From: a virus
Length of the DNA: 28,651 bases
IMG/VR virus record: IMGVR_UViG_3300021962_004831
Span: 1 to 28,651 of that record
Direction: 5' to 3' (one strand)
Below, in pieces: positions 14,655-20,717 of the stretch (its first letter is position 1; each line of letters starts with the position of its first letter). The notes under the pieces are model-generated. The model worked only from the letters and a program-made list of their open reading frames with translations. It searched no databases and was not told the origin of the DNA. The position numbers were made by a program, and so were the translations under genes.

Positions 14655-15321
14655 GTTTGCAAGATACCAGAGGCTTGACATTTTTAAAAAGGCTACCGGT
14701 GTAGATAACTGGAAAGGCTTGAAGGTGTTAGACTATGGCGGCAATGCAGGAAATCTATTACGAGATGGTTTAGAAACTGGTGAGATTGTACAGTCTGACT
14801 ATACTTGTTTAGATGTTGATAAACTTGTCTTGGATGAAGTAAGACAAGAATTGCCTGAGGCGAATTGGGTTGAGTACGATAGATATAGTCCGGTATATAA
14901 CCCGAACGGCCAAAAAAACATTCCCTTTCCTTTTGAGGACAATTCTTTTGATATTGTTTGTGCATACAGTGTTCATAGTCATTCCTCATACGAGGATTTA
15001 CTTTTTGACCTGAAAGAAATGTCACGGGTAGGCAAAGTTGTTGCTACTTCTGTTGTAGATGTGGAGTTTTTAAACATTGTAAAAATGAAAAGAGAATTTG
15101 ATTACGGCGATACCTTGCATCCTCTTTGGCACAACCCCCTACCTTTAGATACCTATAGATATTATGTAAACGGTGAATTTGCTGGTAACCCAACATTGCC
15201 TAAGTTTTGTGATTTTTTAATTACAGCATATAATTTAGACTGGTTACAAGAACAGGTAAACATGAAAGTAATTCCGGCATACAGTAATTTTCATCAACCT
15301 ATTTTAATTTTAAATGAATAA
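14635..15321 (+). CDS. Class I SAM-dependent methyltransferase-like protein
   Basis: 228 residues. Motif I VLDYGGNAGNLL (31-42) is the glycine-rich SAM-binding loop. An acidic residue (CLDVD, about 58-62) ends the second strand, and FDIVCAYSVHSH (motif IV region, about 103-114) precedes a typical LLFDLKEMSRVG helix. The target is unknown; no base-flipping DNA methyltransferase motif (NPPY or DPPY) is present, so a small molecule, lipid or sugar is more likely than DNA. It is immediately followed, with an 8-nt overlap, by a radical-SAM protein, suggesting a joint pathway. AT-rich relative to gp41. Confidence 0.7.
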   Translation: MNNLSFRFARYQRLDIFKKATGVDNWKGLKVLDYGGNAGNLLRDGLETGEIVQSDYTCLDVDKLVLDEVRQELPEANWVEYDRYSPVYNPNGQKNIPFPFEDNSFDIVCAYSVHSHSSYEDLLFDLKEMSRVGKVVATSVVDVEFLNIVKMKREFDYGDTLHPLWHNPLPLDTYRYYVNGEFAGNPTLPKFCDFLITAYNLDWLQEQVNMKVIPAYSNFHQPILILNE

Positions 15322-16198
15322 GATCTATCGTTCCTATATGGAACACATTGTTACTTGGCACTGTAACCTGAGATGTACAAATTGCAGCTCAGGTTCTCCT
15401 TTCCAACCTCACCGTGATGATGACTTGTCGATATTTGTACGAGATTTAAACATGATAGGTAAATATGTTGATACCCCGTACATAAGGTTAATTGGTGGGG
15501 AGCCTTTGATGCACCCACAGATATTAGATTACCTAAAAGAAATACGCAAGGCAGGATATAAAAGCAATGTAGCAACCAATGGGTTGATGATACCTACTAT
15601 GCCAGATGAATTCTTTGAGTTAGTAGATATGGTATCGCTGTCAATATACTCTAACAATAATATAAATTATGAGAAGATAGTAAACAAGTTAAATCAAACA
15701 GGAGTGCGTTGGAGAAACGTGACCGATGTTGATGCTGTACACACTTTTGAGTCAATGCAAAAGTTTAAAGATGATTATACTTGGCATGACACAGGAAGTT
15801 TTATTGTTTTAGACAAGTACGAAAAACATACAGACGAAAGAGCGAGAGAAGTATACGACCCATGTTTGTTAAAAGATATGTGTCATTCTTTTATGAATGG
15901 CAAATATTACAAGTGTAATATATGTATCACCAAAGGCCCACAGTATGATAATATGGGCATACCCATTGAATGGGACTTTGCAGAAGAGGACGGATTTGAT
16001 TTCACAGGAGATAACGAAGAAGAAATACTGGCAGGTCTTAGAGACTTTGTTGAAGGTGAGAGGCACAAAGAAATAATGAAAGCTTGTTATTATTGTGAGG
16101 GGTACAATACTTCATGTAATAAACCGCACGGACAATTTACAAAAAACGAAATAAATGATGTTATAAATAAAAAGATACCCATAACAAATATAATATAG
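15314..16198 (+). CDS. Radical SAM protein with SPASM-like C-terminal cysteines
   Basis: 294 residues. The radical-SAM cluster motif CNLRCTNC gives Cys17, Cys21 and Cys24 (CxxxCxxC). GGEP is at 61-64 and ATNG at about 87-90, both standard radical-SAM elements. Seven further cysteines at 184, 190, 201, 204, 258, 261 and 268 resemble an auxiliary iron-sulfur (SPASM/twitch) domain. Such enzymes modify peptides, sugars or other small molecules. No precursor peptide gene was recognised nearby. The gene overlaps the methyltransferase by 8 nt. A late promoter motif lies in its last codons. The substrate cannot be named from the sequence. Confidence 0.8.
   Translation: MNKIYRSYMEHIVTWHCNLRCTNCSSGSPFQPHRDDDLSIFVRDLNMIGKYVDTPYIRLIGGEPLMHPQILDYLKEIRKAGYKSNVATNGLMIPTMPDEFFELVDMVSLSIYSNNNINYEKIVNKLNQTGVRWRNVTDVDAVHTFESMQKFKDDYTWHDTGSFIVLDKYEKHTDERAREVYDPCLLKDMCHSFMNGKYYKCNICITKGPQYDNMGIPIEWDFAEEDGFDFTGDNEEEILAGLRDFVEGERHKEIMKACYYCEGYNTSCNKPHGQFTKNEINDVINKKIPITNII
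16162..16169 (+). promoter_or_regulatory. T4-type late promoter before the EF-hand membrane protein
   Basis: Exact TATAAATA inside the final codons of the radical-SAM gene. The expected start site near 16175 is 33 nt before the ATG of the next gene, the same distance class as other late promoters here. It would give the membrane protein its own late transcript, ended by the hairpin at 16556. Confidence 0.55.
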
Positions 16199-16207
16199 GG
16201 GATTCTT

Positions 16208-16525
16208 ATGGCAGAGGAAAAGAAGTACCACGATGCTGACGTAAACGGCGACGGTATTGTAGATGACGAAGAAAAAGCAATGTACCTCGAATTCAAGCGT
16301 AAGCGTTTAGAGGACGAGGATGCAATGCGAGACGCCCAGCGCAATATGGCCTGGTTCGCACTTTACGGTATGTTATTGTATCCGTTCGCTGTAGTTGGCT
16401 CTACATTCTTTGGCCTCGAGTCAGGAGCAAGCGTTTTGGGTGATATGGCGCCAACCTATTTTGTTTCAGTCGCTGCTATAGTCGCCGCATTTTACGGTAA
16501 AAGCGCTTTAGAGAAAAAAGAGTAG
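16208..16525 (+). CDS. EF-hand membrane protein, possible holin-like
   Basis: 105 residues. A canonical 12-residue EF-hand loop runs from Asp11 to Glu22, with Asp11, Asn13, Asp15, Gly16, Asp19 and Glu22 in place. A charged helix (about 24-45) and two hydrophobic segments (about 48-68 and 78-96) follow, ending in a charged tail. Small late proteins with two membrane segments include holins, but no holin function is shown. Calcium binding near the membrane is a reasonable inference from the loop. It appears monocistronic, between a late promoter and a terminator hairpin. Confidence 0.7.
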   Translation: MAEEKKYHDADVNGDGIVDDEEKAMYLEFKRKRLEDEDAMRDAQRNMAWFALYGMLLYPFAVVGSTFFGLESGASVLGDMAPTYFVSVAAIVAAFYGKSALEKKE

Positions 16526-16555
16526 TAGGATAACCCTAAATTGACTGCTCAACAC

Positions 16556-16582
16556 AGCCCCTCACAGACCCTTTGAGGGGCT
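16556..16582 (+). terminator. Terminator-like hairpin
   Basis: Perfect 9-bp stem AGCCCCTCA (16556-16564) with TGAGGGGCT (16574-16582) around a 9-nt loop. It is GC-rich at the base and followed by a short pyrimidine stretch (TCCT) rather than a long U-run. It lies between a late gene and the early promoters of the next block, where a terminator is expected. Confidence 0.7.
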
Positions 16583-16617
16583 TCCTAACTCATTGATTAT
16601 TAAGGCATTTTTAATGC

Positions 16618-16646
16618 TTGACAAGTGAACCTACAGATAGTAATAT
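16618..16646 (+). promoter_or_regulatory. Upstream sigma70-type promoter
   Basis: TTGACA (16618-16623), 17-bp spacer, TAATAT (16641-16646). The -35 is embedded in AATGCTTGACA, an 11-base string repeated exactly at the second promoter 88 bp downstream. A small inverted repeat GCATT-TTT-AATGC (16605-16617) overlaps the upstream side. It probably acts in tandem with the 16706 promoter. Confidence 0.55.
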
Positions 16647-16700
16647 AAGCACATAAGTTGTTGATTTCATTAGGCCAAATAATTGAAAAAAAGTGAAAAA

Positions 16701-16740
16701 AATGCTTGACATTTCCTCAGATTCGTGTATAATAAGCATT
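16701..16740 (+). repeat. Inverted repeat AATGCTT/AAGCATT framing the early promoter
   Basis: AATGCTT (16701-16707) and its exact reverse complement AAGCATT (16734-16740) flank the promoter. The left arm covers the first two bases of the -35, and the right arm begins at the base after the -10. This layout fits an operator. A third copy of the left arm lies at the upstream promoter (16613-16619). Confidence 0.5.
16706..16733 (+). promoter_or_regulatory. Strong early promoter with A-tract UP-like element
   Basis: Perfect TTGACA (16706-16711) and perfect TATAAT (16728-16733) with a 16-bp spacer. A-rich tracts at 16684-16702 sit where an UP element would contact the alpha subunit. It drives the block of small early genes starting at 16775. 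Confidence 0.85.
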
Positions 16741-16774
16741 ATAGAATGAAAAAACGGTTGTGAGGACTGTGATT

Positions 16775-17101
16775 ATGTTAGATTTTATGGGTTATGAGAT
16801 TGTCGCTGACGGCGTTGATGCCGGTCGTTACGCTACTACTGAAGTAGCAGCACAGGCCTATGCAGATGAACTGTACGGCTACATCTCAGATGCGTCTAAG
16901 GACGTAAATGGTTGTCGTTTCCGTATGGACATTAGCGGCATGACCTTTGCCGAACTCGAGGCAGATTGCGACTATTGGTCTAACCTGATCGAGCAAGATA
17001 TTGCGGCCGAAAAAGCCTATGAGGAGGCAACCCTCAAAGCATTTATGCAGTATGCTCCTGACTTGGAAACAGCCGAGCGCTGGGCCAAGGAGGTTGCGTA
17101 A
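16775..17101 (+). CDS. Hypothetical early protein
   Basis: 108 residues from ATG 16775 (GAGG 9 nt upstream; a GTG 15 nt earlier is in frame but less likely). The protein is acidic and alanine-rich. The first half has GYEIVADGVDAGRYATTEVAAQ-like alternating character and the second half is helical with many Glu and Ala. No family recognised. It is the first gene after the strongest promoter in the window, so it should be among the first proteins made in infection, a position often taken by host-takeover proteins. The stop overlaps the next start (TAATG). Confidence 0.75.
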   Translation: MLDFMGYEIVADGVDAGRYATTEVAAQAYADELYGYISDASKDVNGCRFRMDISGMTFAELEADCDYWSNLIEQDIAAEKAYEEATLKAFMQYAPDLETAERWAKEVA

Positions 17102-17307
17102 TGGTAGATAAAAAACATGGCGGTCCATATGACCGTGGTTCTGCAGATAGTTATTATCAGCGTGATGAAGACCCTCATTACTATGTAGGCGCCACCTACT
17201 CCTCCGAGAAGGTTGACATCACTGATAAAAATAGTGTAGAATATAAAGAATATATGCTCGGTTATAACGACAATGAGCGTATTGGTTCCCATAAAGAATG
17301 GGATTAA
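17101..17307 (+). CDS. Conserved small phage protein, PHYY type
   Basis: 68 residues with a compact conserved-looking core: HGGPYDRGSADSYY, then DPHYYVGATYSS, and GYNDNE near the C-terminus. I recognise this pattern from small uncharacterised proteins in phages and bacteria but know no function. It is rich in Tyr, Asp and Gly, with no membrane segment. The start overlaps the stop of the previous early gene, implying coupling. Confidence 0.7.
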   Translation: MVDKKHGGPYDRGSADSYYQRDEDPHYYVGATYSSEKVDITDKNSVEYKEYMLGYNDNERIGSHKEWD

Positions 17308-17331
17308 CTTTGATGATGAAAGGAGACATTT

Positions 17332-17592
17332 ATGTCTAAAGCTACAAGCACCACCCAGAACCAGAAGGTTCTGAACTTCCTCCGTTCTGGCCAGTCACTG
17401 TCTGCTAAGCAGGCAAGCGGTCTGTTCGGTGTTACTTCACTTGGCAAGCGTGTTAGCGAGCTCCGTGCAAACGGTTATGCTATTTACACTAACACTGCTA
17501 AGAACGGCACAACCGTTTATCGTTTGGGTACTCCCAGCCGTGCTATGATTGCAGCTGCTTATTCAGTTGCTGGTTCCTCAGTATTTGAGTAA
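17332..17592 (+). CDS. Winged helix-turn-helix DNA-binding protein
   Basis: 86 residues. Residues about 9-60 form a compact winged-HTH: a helix (NQKVLNFLRSG), the LSAKQASGLFGV helix-turn, a recognition-helix-like segment (TSLGKRVSELRANG) and a two-strand wing (AIYTN, TTVYRL). The tail is short and Ala/Ser-rich. AAAGGAG precedes the ATG, and codon use is richer in G and C at third positions than its neighbours, suggesting high expression. A role as an early transcription regulator is likely. The inverted repeat at the promoter of this same block is a natural candidate target, but that is inference. Confidence 0.75.
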   Translation: MSKATSTTQNQKVLNFLRSGQSLSAKQASGLFGVTSLGKRVSELRANGYAIYTNTAKNGTTVYRLGTPSRAMIAAAYSVAGSSVFE

Positions 17593-17605
17593 TCATTTGT
17601 AATGA

Positions 17606-17634
17606 GGTATGGGCTCCACCTTAACGGGCCCACC
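17606..17634 (+). terminator. Weak hairpin after the winged-HTH gene
   Basis: TGGGC (17610-17614) pairs with GCCCA (17628-17632), extendable by GG/CC (17606-17607 with 17633-17634) across a 2-nt bulge. TTATT follows. It lies in the 66-nt gap before the next gene and could attenuate transcription. The stem is short, so the call is tentative. Confidence 0.3.
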
Positions 17635-17658
17635 TTATTAATGTATTCGGAGACTCAA

Positions 17659-18210
17659 ATGGCAAATCATGTAGATAACTTCCTAAAGGTCACAGGCAAT
17701 CATGCTTGCATGACTGAATTCTCACGCATCTTTGAAGAACTCTCAGAGCAAGAACCTATTCAAAATGCAAGATTCTTACCTGAGTGGGACGGAGACGATT
17801 ATCCTTCAAGGGATTGGATGGAAGATTACATAGGTCCTAAGTGGGCCAATGTTGATTACTATGAGGAAGGCAATGATTTTGTCAGTATCACCAGTGCTTG
17901 GTGTAGCATATTTCCGTTTACAAAAAATTTAGCTCGACATCTTATGGACTTTGACCCTAAGGTACGCATTGAACTCACATATATAGATGAGTTTATTAAC
18001 TTTGCAGGCTGTGCAGTCTGGGCAAATAATGATTGGGACGTTGAGGAAGAGGACCACAAATACTTTGAGAAGATGTGGTTAGTCTTAGATGGTCTTGACT
18101 TTGAACATGAGGACCATGACCATTGGGAATACCGAGACATGGTCAATGAAGAAATTGCAAACTGGGCCTGTGAAATGGCCTTTGGGATGGAGGTCAATAT
18201 AGATGACTGA
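17659..18210 (+). CDS. Api92-like conserved phage protein (tentative)
   Basis: 183 residues from ATG 17659, selected because GGAG lies 6 nt upstream; a longer in-frame start at 17602 would run through the hairpin. The N-terminus MANHVDNFLKVTG and the later SAWCSIFPFTKNLARHL, then IELTYIDEFINFAGCAVW, recall the ferredoxin-like Api92/YubB-type proteins of phages and plasmids, in which a strand, helix and strand surround a W/F-rich loop. It is acidic, with His/Asp-rich stretches near 150-165. Function unknown. The last codons overlap the next gene by 8 nt. Confidence 0.6.
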   Translation: MANHVDNFLKVTGNHACMTEFSRIFEELSEQEPIQNARFLPEWDGDDYPSRDWMEDYIGPKWANVDYYEEGNDFVSITSAWCSIFPFTKNLARHLMDFDPKVRIELTYIDEFINFAGCAVWANNDWDVEEEDHKYFEKMWLVLDGLDFEHEDHDHWEYRDMVNEEIANWACEMAFGMEVNIDD

Positions 18211-18475
18211 TGTTAAATTGAGAGTTGATGTAGACACCGAACTTAACCCAACAGGACTTAAAACTCTTGTATACGTTGGAGAGACCGATATTCCTCAAGT
18301 TGACATTACAGAGTCCTGGGAAGAGATTATTTATCGCACAGTACAATACTGTACCATAAAAGGAAAGATTGCCGAATGCCATAGAGACGAGATTGATGCG
18401 TTGATTTCCGGTCTCCGTAACGCATTGGAATTGTTTGAATCTACAGTGGAGGAAGTTGGATACCATGAAAAATAG
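18203..18475 (+). CDS. Hypothetical early protein
   Basis: 90 residues with no recognised family. The first half is strand-rich and the second is a probable amphipathic helix (ALISGLRNALELFESTVEEVG). A GGAGG ribosome binding site lies 9 nt upstream of the ATG, which overlaps the previous stop. Its last 11 nt overlap the start of a 10-codon mini-frame that copies the beginning of the gene at 18819. Confidence 0.7.
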   Translation: MTDVKLRVDVDTELNPTGLKTLVYVGETDIPQVDITESWEEIIYRTVQYCTIKGKIAECHRDEIDALISGLRNALELFESTVEEVGYHEK

Positions 18476-18497
18476 ATTTGACCTTGACCGCAAATGA
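18465..18497 (+). pseudogene. 10-codon mini-frame, truncated copy of the gene at 18819
   Basis: ATG 18465 opens a frame reading MKNRFDLDRK then TGA, with GGAGGAAG about 9 nt upstream. The first 23 nt match 18819-18841 with one mismatch, so the peptide starts like the 72-residue protein at 18819 (MKNRFDLEQE). The stop overlaps the next ATG (ATGA at 18494). It is either a relic left when the 18494 gene was inserted or duplicated, or a leader peptide that couples translation into 18494. Confidence 0.5.
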
Positions 18498-18835
18498 TAT
18501 ACCAACCAGATAACTGGGTAATCCTAAAAATTAAACCAGGCAAAGGTGCATTTCCTATCTACAAGGTTCTCGCCGGCTGGAGTGGGGGATACCGCGATGG
18601 TGATAGTTGGCGTATGAATTCAGGTATTACCGAAGTTAAACAAGACGGTGACTATTACGAATTCTATGGATACAGTGGCAGTTTCTATTGCTGTCACAAG
18701 AACACTTATCGCTTGACAATGGCTAATGGTGGAGTGTATAATAGTTTAAAAGAGCAAGAAGAATTTGATGGTCAAATTACACTAATGCCGGAAGACACAA
18801 ATTGGATGGAGATTGAATATGAAAAACAGATTTGA
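18494..18835 (+). CDS. Conserved hypothetical phage protein
   Basis: 113 residues. The middle is beta-rich with a notable aromatic and glycine core (YYEFYGYSGSFYCCHKNTY) resembling small uncharacterised phage proteins. NWVILKI near the N-terminus suggests a first strand. There is no membrane segment or enzyme motif. The start overlaps the stop of the 10-codon mini-frame. The gene is bracketed by the two copies of the 23-nt repeat, so it may be a cassette gained by recombination. A perfect sigma70-like promoter lies within its 3' half. Confidence 0.65.
   Translation: MIYQPDNWVILKIKPGKGAFPIYKVLAGWSGGYRDGDSWRMNSGITEVKQDGDYYEFYGYSGSFYCCHKNTYRLTMANGGVYNSLKEQEEFDGQITLMPEDTNWMEIEYEKQI
18713..18742 (+). 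promoter_or_regulatory. Intragenic consensus promoter
   Basis: TTGACA (18713-18718) and TATAAT (18737-18742), both perfect, with an 18-bp spacer, inside the 18494 gene. It lies about 77 bp before the 18819 start and would transcribe that gene, the TagD-like gene and the following small genes independently of the 16.7-kb promoters. Confidence 0.6.
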
Positions 18836-18841
18836 CCTTGA
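18819..18841 (+). repeat. Second copy of 23-nt start-codon repeat (first at 18465-18487)
   Basis: The 23 nt from the ATG match 18465-18487 except at one base (AAC versus AAT, both Asn). The copies are direct repeats 354 bp apart, each preceded by a ribosome binding site. Together they flank exactly one gene. Confidence 0.8.
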
Positions 18842-19037
18842 GCAGGAAATTATGAATTGCTGGGGTGTCGTAGATGATATTAATCTTGTCTACCATGCTC
18901 ATGGCGAGGCCAGTGATGAACTTGCGAATGTTCTTCTTGGACTTGAAACACTGTATAAGCTAAAGTTTCAAAAGTTGTTTAGTACATTTGAGGATTGTGT
19001 AAAACAAAGACTCCTCGAGGGAGAAAATAATGGATAA
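18819..19037 (+). CDS. Hypothetical helical protein
   Basis: 72 residues from ATG 18819 (GGAG 7 nt upstream; a TTG two codons earlier is less likely). Mostly helical, acidic, with EIMNCWGVVDDINLVYHA and a later LLGLETLYKLKFQKLF helix. Small proteins of this MKxRFDLEQxIxxCW style occur in phages, with no known function. The start region is duplicated at 18465. The stop overlaps the TagD-like gene by 8 nt. Confidence 0.7.
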   Translation: MKNRFDLEQEIMNCWGVVDDINLVYHAHGEASDELANVLLGLETLYKLKFQKLFSTFEDCVKQRLLEGENNG

Positions 19038-19482
19038 GAATTGGGATAAAGTCGGTTTTACCTGTTCCACTTTTGACTTGCTTCACGCTGGGCATATTAC
19101 AATGCTCAAGGAAGCAAAGAATCAGTGTGACTATTTGATTTGTGGTCTGCAAACAGACCCTACTATTGACAGGCCTACAAGCAAGAATAAACCTATTCAG
19201 TCGCTTGTAGAACGCTACATTCAGCTTGAAGCTGTGAAGTATGTAGATCAAATTGTGGTGTATCAGACTGAAAAGGATCTTGAGGATTTACTTCTTACAC
19301 TTGACATAGATGTTCGTATTGTCGGTGAGGAATACCTAAATGTAAACTTCACAGGCAAAGACATCTGCAAGCAACGTGGTATAGAACTGTATTTCAATAA
19401 GCGTGAACATAGTTTCTCTACTACTGAACTACGGGAGAGAATTCATGCCGTTGGACTTAGAAGTGTTAAAACTGCATCTTGA
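19030..19482 (+). CDS. Glycerol-3-phosphate cytidylyltransferase-like (TagD-type) nucleotidyltransferase
   Basis: 150 residues. The nucleotidyltransferase signature HAGH (His19, His22) follows the GFTCSTFDLLHAGH strand-loop, and the second signature SFSTTELRER (128-137) matches the RTxGISTT region of TagD. The family couples CTP to glycerol-3-phosphate or related small phosphates. In phages it might supply CDP-linked precursors for decoration or act on host lipid or wall metabolism. A glycosyltransferase lies 0.5 kb downstream. It starts with an 8-nt overlap with the upstream gene; the ribosome binding site is GGGAG. Confidence 0.85.
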   Translation: MDKNWDKVGFTCSTFDLLHAGHITMLKEAKNQCDYLICGLQTDPTIDRPTSKNKPIQSLVERYIQLEAVKYVDQIVVYQTEKDLEDLLLTLDIDVRIVGEEYLNVNFTGKDICKQRGIELYFNKREHSFSTTELRERIHAVGLRSVKTAS

Positions 19483-19495
19483 GGATTGGAATAAT

Positions 19496-19687
19496 ATGAA
19501 TGATAGTGAAATTAGAAGAAAGATTGCTAAGGTTGTAATTGCTTCACGTAGGACATTGAACCCATCTTTCAAGGCTTACTGGAAGGATACTGCCAAAGCG
19601 TTGGCGACTAAATACAATGTAAGTCTAACAGAAATTGAGAAATGTCCGGAGTATTATAATGAAATTAAAGCTCGTAGCTATCACTAA
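19496..19687 (+). CDS. Hypothetical basic helical protein
   Basis: 63 residues from ATG 19496, which lies just after the cytidylyltransferase stop with GAGG about 11 nt upstream. In-frame ATGs inside the upstream gene (19403, 19445) would extend it but overlap coding sequence. The product is basic and helical, with a regular RRKIAKVVIASRR segment and LATKYNVSLTEIEKC, which could be a small helix-turn-helix-like or RNA-binding fold. No family recognised. It overlaps the next gene by 29 nt. Confidence 0.6.
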   Translation: MNDSEIRRKIAKVVIASRRTLNPSFKAYWKDTAKALATKYNVSLTEIEKCPEYYNEIKARSYH

Positions 19688-20006
19688 AGTTTATAAAAAT
19701 ATTGGGAGTATTGACCTTCCAATGTGGAGAGGAATCGACGGTAACGAATATATCTGTGCAAGGTTTGACAAAGAACCTTCTTGGAAAGAAGTAGGTGAAC
19801 GTATTAATAGTTTCATCCACTCGCTTGAAGGAAAAATAACTGATGATGTAAGAGAGGCATATGCAGGATTTGAACTGTATAATAATGATTCTCTCACCCA
19901 CGGTGAAAATTTCCAACTTCTCAATGGCGGCACAATAGATTTTCCTGCACAAGATGTAACTAAAATTGATGTATCAGAGGAAATGGATGGCATCCTCGGA
20001 GTATAG
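19659..20006 (+). CDS. Hypothetical protein
   Basis: 115 residues from ATG 19659 (GGAG 7 nt upstream), inside the end of the previous gene. The first half is strand-rich (KLKLVAITKVYK, then DLPMWRGIDGNEYICARF) followed by a helix (WKEVGERINSFIHSLEG). The second half is acidic. No family recognised. The 3' end overlaps the glycosyltransferase start by 20 nt. AT-rich. Confidence 0.65.
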   Translation: MKLKLVAITKVYKNIGSIDLPMWRGIDGNEYICARFDKEPSWKEVGERINSFIHSLEGKITDDVREAYAGFELYNNDSLTHGENFQLLNGGTIDFPAQDVTKIDVSEEMDGILGV

Positions 20007-20709
20007 ATTTACTCTTGGTTTTACTTATTATGAAGATCCTGAACTACTACAACAACAAATAGACATTTGGAAAAAATATCCTTCTCTTATAGAAATTGTT
20101 GTAGTAGATGACGGGTCCTCAAAGTTTCCTGCTGAAAATCTTTTAAAAGATTTAAAAATACTACCTACCCTTAGGCTCTACAAAATCAATGAGGATCTTG
20201 GTTTTAATTCACATGGTTGCAGAAATTTAATTGCAGCTGTTGCCTCTTCTGACACTGTTATCTTTTCAGATATTGATTGTCAGTTTTCTCCTAATGATAT
20301 AGGATATCTAAGAACTGTATCTTTTCTAAAAGATCATTTATATAAGTTTGCCTCTTATTCTACTTTTAACAGTAAATACAATTCTACAGGACACGTAAAT
20401 GTTTTTGCTGTACATAAAGATAAGTTTTGGGAAGCAGGTGGATATGACGAATCCTTCACAGGTTGGCATTACGGCGACCGAGAGTTTCTAAACAGATTGT
20501 CAGATGTTACCATTCAAAAATCTTTGGCTCCTATATCTTGTGCGCTTGTAAGAGGTAAACGGGAAACAATTATAGATGCAAATCTATTAAAAGCAGAATA
20601 CAATAATTACACAAATACTTTAAAAGTGCCTTTAAAGGATAAAAAATATTCAGAAATGTTAGGCACAGTGAAAACTAAATTAAATTTCTCCTATACTCAG
20701 GTATTATAA
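19987..20709 (+). CDS. Family-2-like (GT-A) glycosyltransferase
   Basis: 240 residues from ATG 19987, chosen for the AGAGG 6 nt upstream. GT-A features are in order: IEIVVVDDGSS (36-45) for nucleotide binding, NEDLGFNSHGCRN (68-80), the DxD-like SDIDCQ (94-99), and GGYDESFTGWHYGDREF (151-167), the acceptor and catalytic region typical of galactosyltransferase-like domains. It has no membrane anchor, so it acts in the cytoplasm. Possible targets are phage DNA bases, virion proteins or host surface sugars; none is proven. It is AT-rich, the last gene before the late block, and its stop overlaps a late promoter motif. Confidence 0.8.
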   Translation: MASSEYRFTLGFTYYEDPELLQQQIDIWKKYPSLIEIVVVDDGSSKFPAENLLKDLKILPTLRLYKINEDLGFNSHGCRNLIAAVASSDTVIFSDIDCQFSPNDIGYLRTVSFLKDHLYKFASYSTFNSKYNSTGHVNVFAVHKDKFWEAGGYDESFTGWHYGDREFLNRLSDVTIQKSLAPISCALVRGKRETIIDANLLKAEYNNYTNTLKVPLKDKKYSEMLGTVKTKLNFSYTQVL

Positions 20710-20712
20710 ATA
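20705..20712 (+). promoter_or_regulatory. T4-type late promoter placed for a leaderless start
   Basis: Exact TATAAATA starting 13 nt before ATG 20718. By the usual T4 late spacing, transcription would begin at or next to the A of the ATG. No Shine-Dalgarno lies within 15 nt of this ATG. Confidence 0.6.
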
Positions 20713-20717
20713 CAGTT

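Noticed and set aside
14668-14700. TTGACA near the start of the methyltransferase gene
   Set aside because: It encodes Leu-Asp within the reading frame and no matching -10 follows at suitable spacing.
16526-16774. Possible tRNA or small gene in the largest intergenic gap
   Set aside because: No cloverleaf or open frame with a ribosome binding site was found; the gap is explained by a terminator, two promoters and an inverted repeat.
17602-17658. Upstream in-frame start for the 17659 gene
   Set aside because: The extra 19 residues would be translated through a hairpin, and a good GGAG site precedes ATG 17659.
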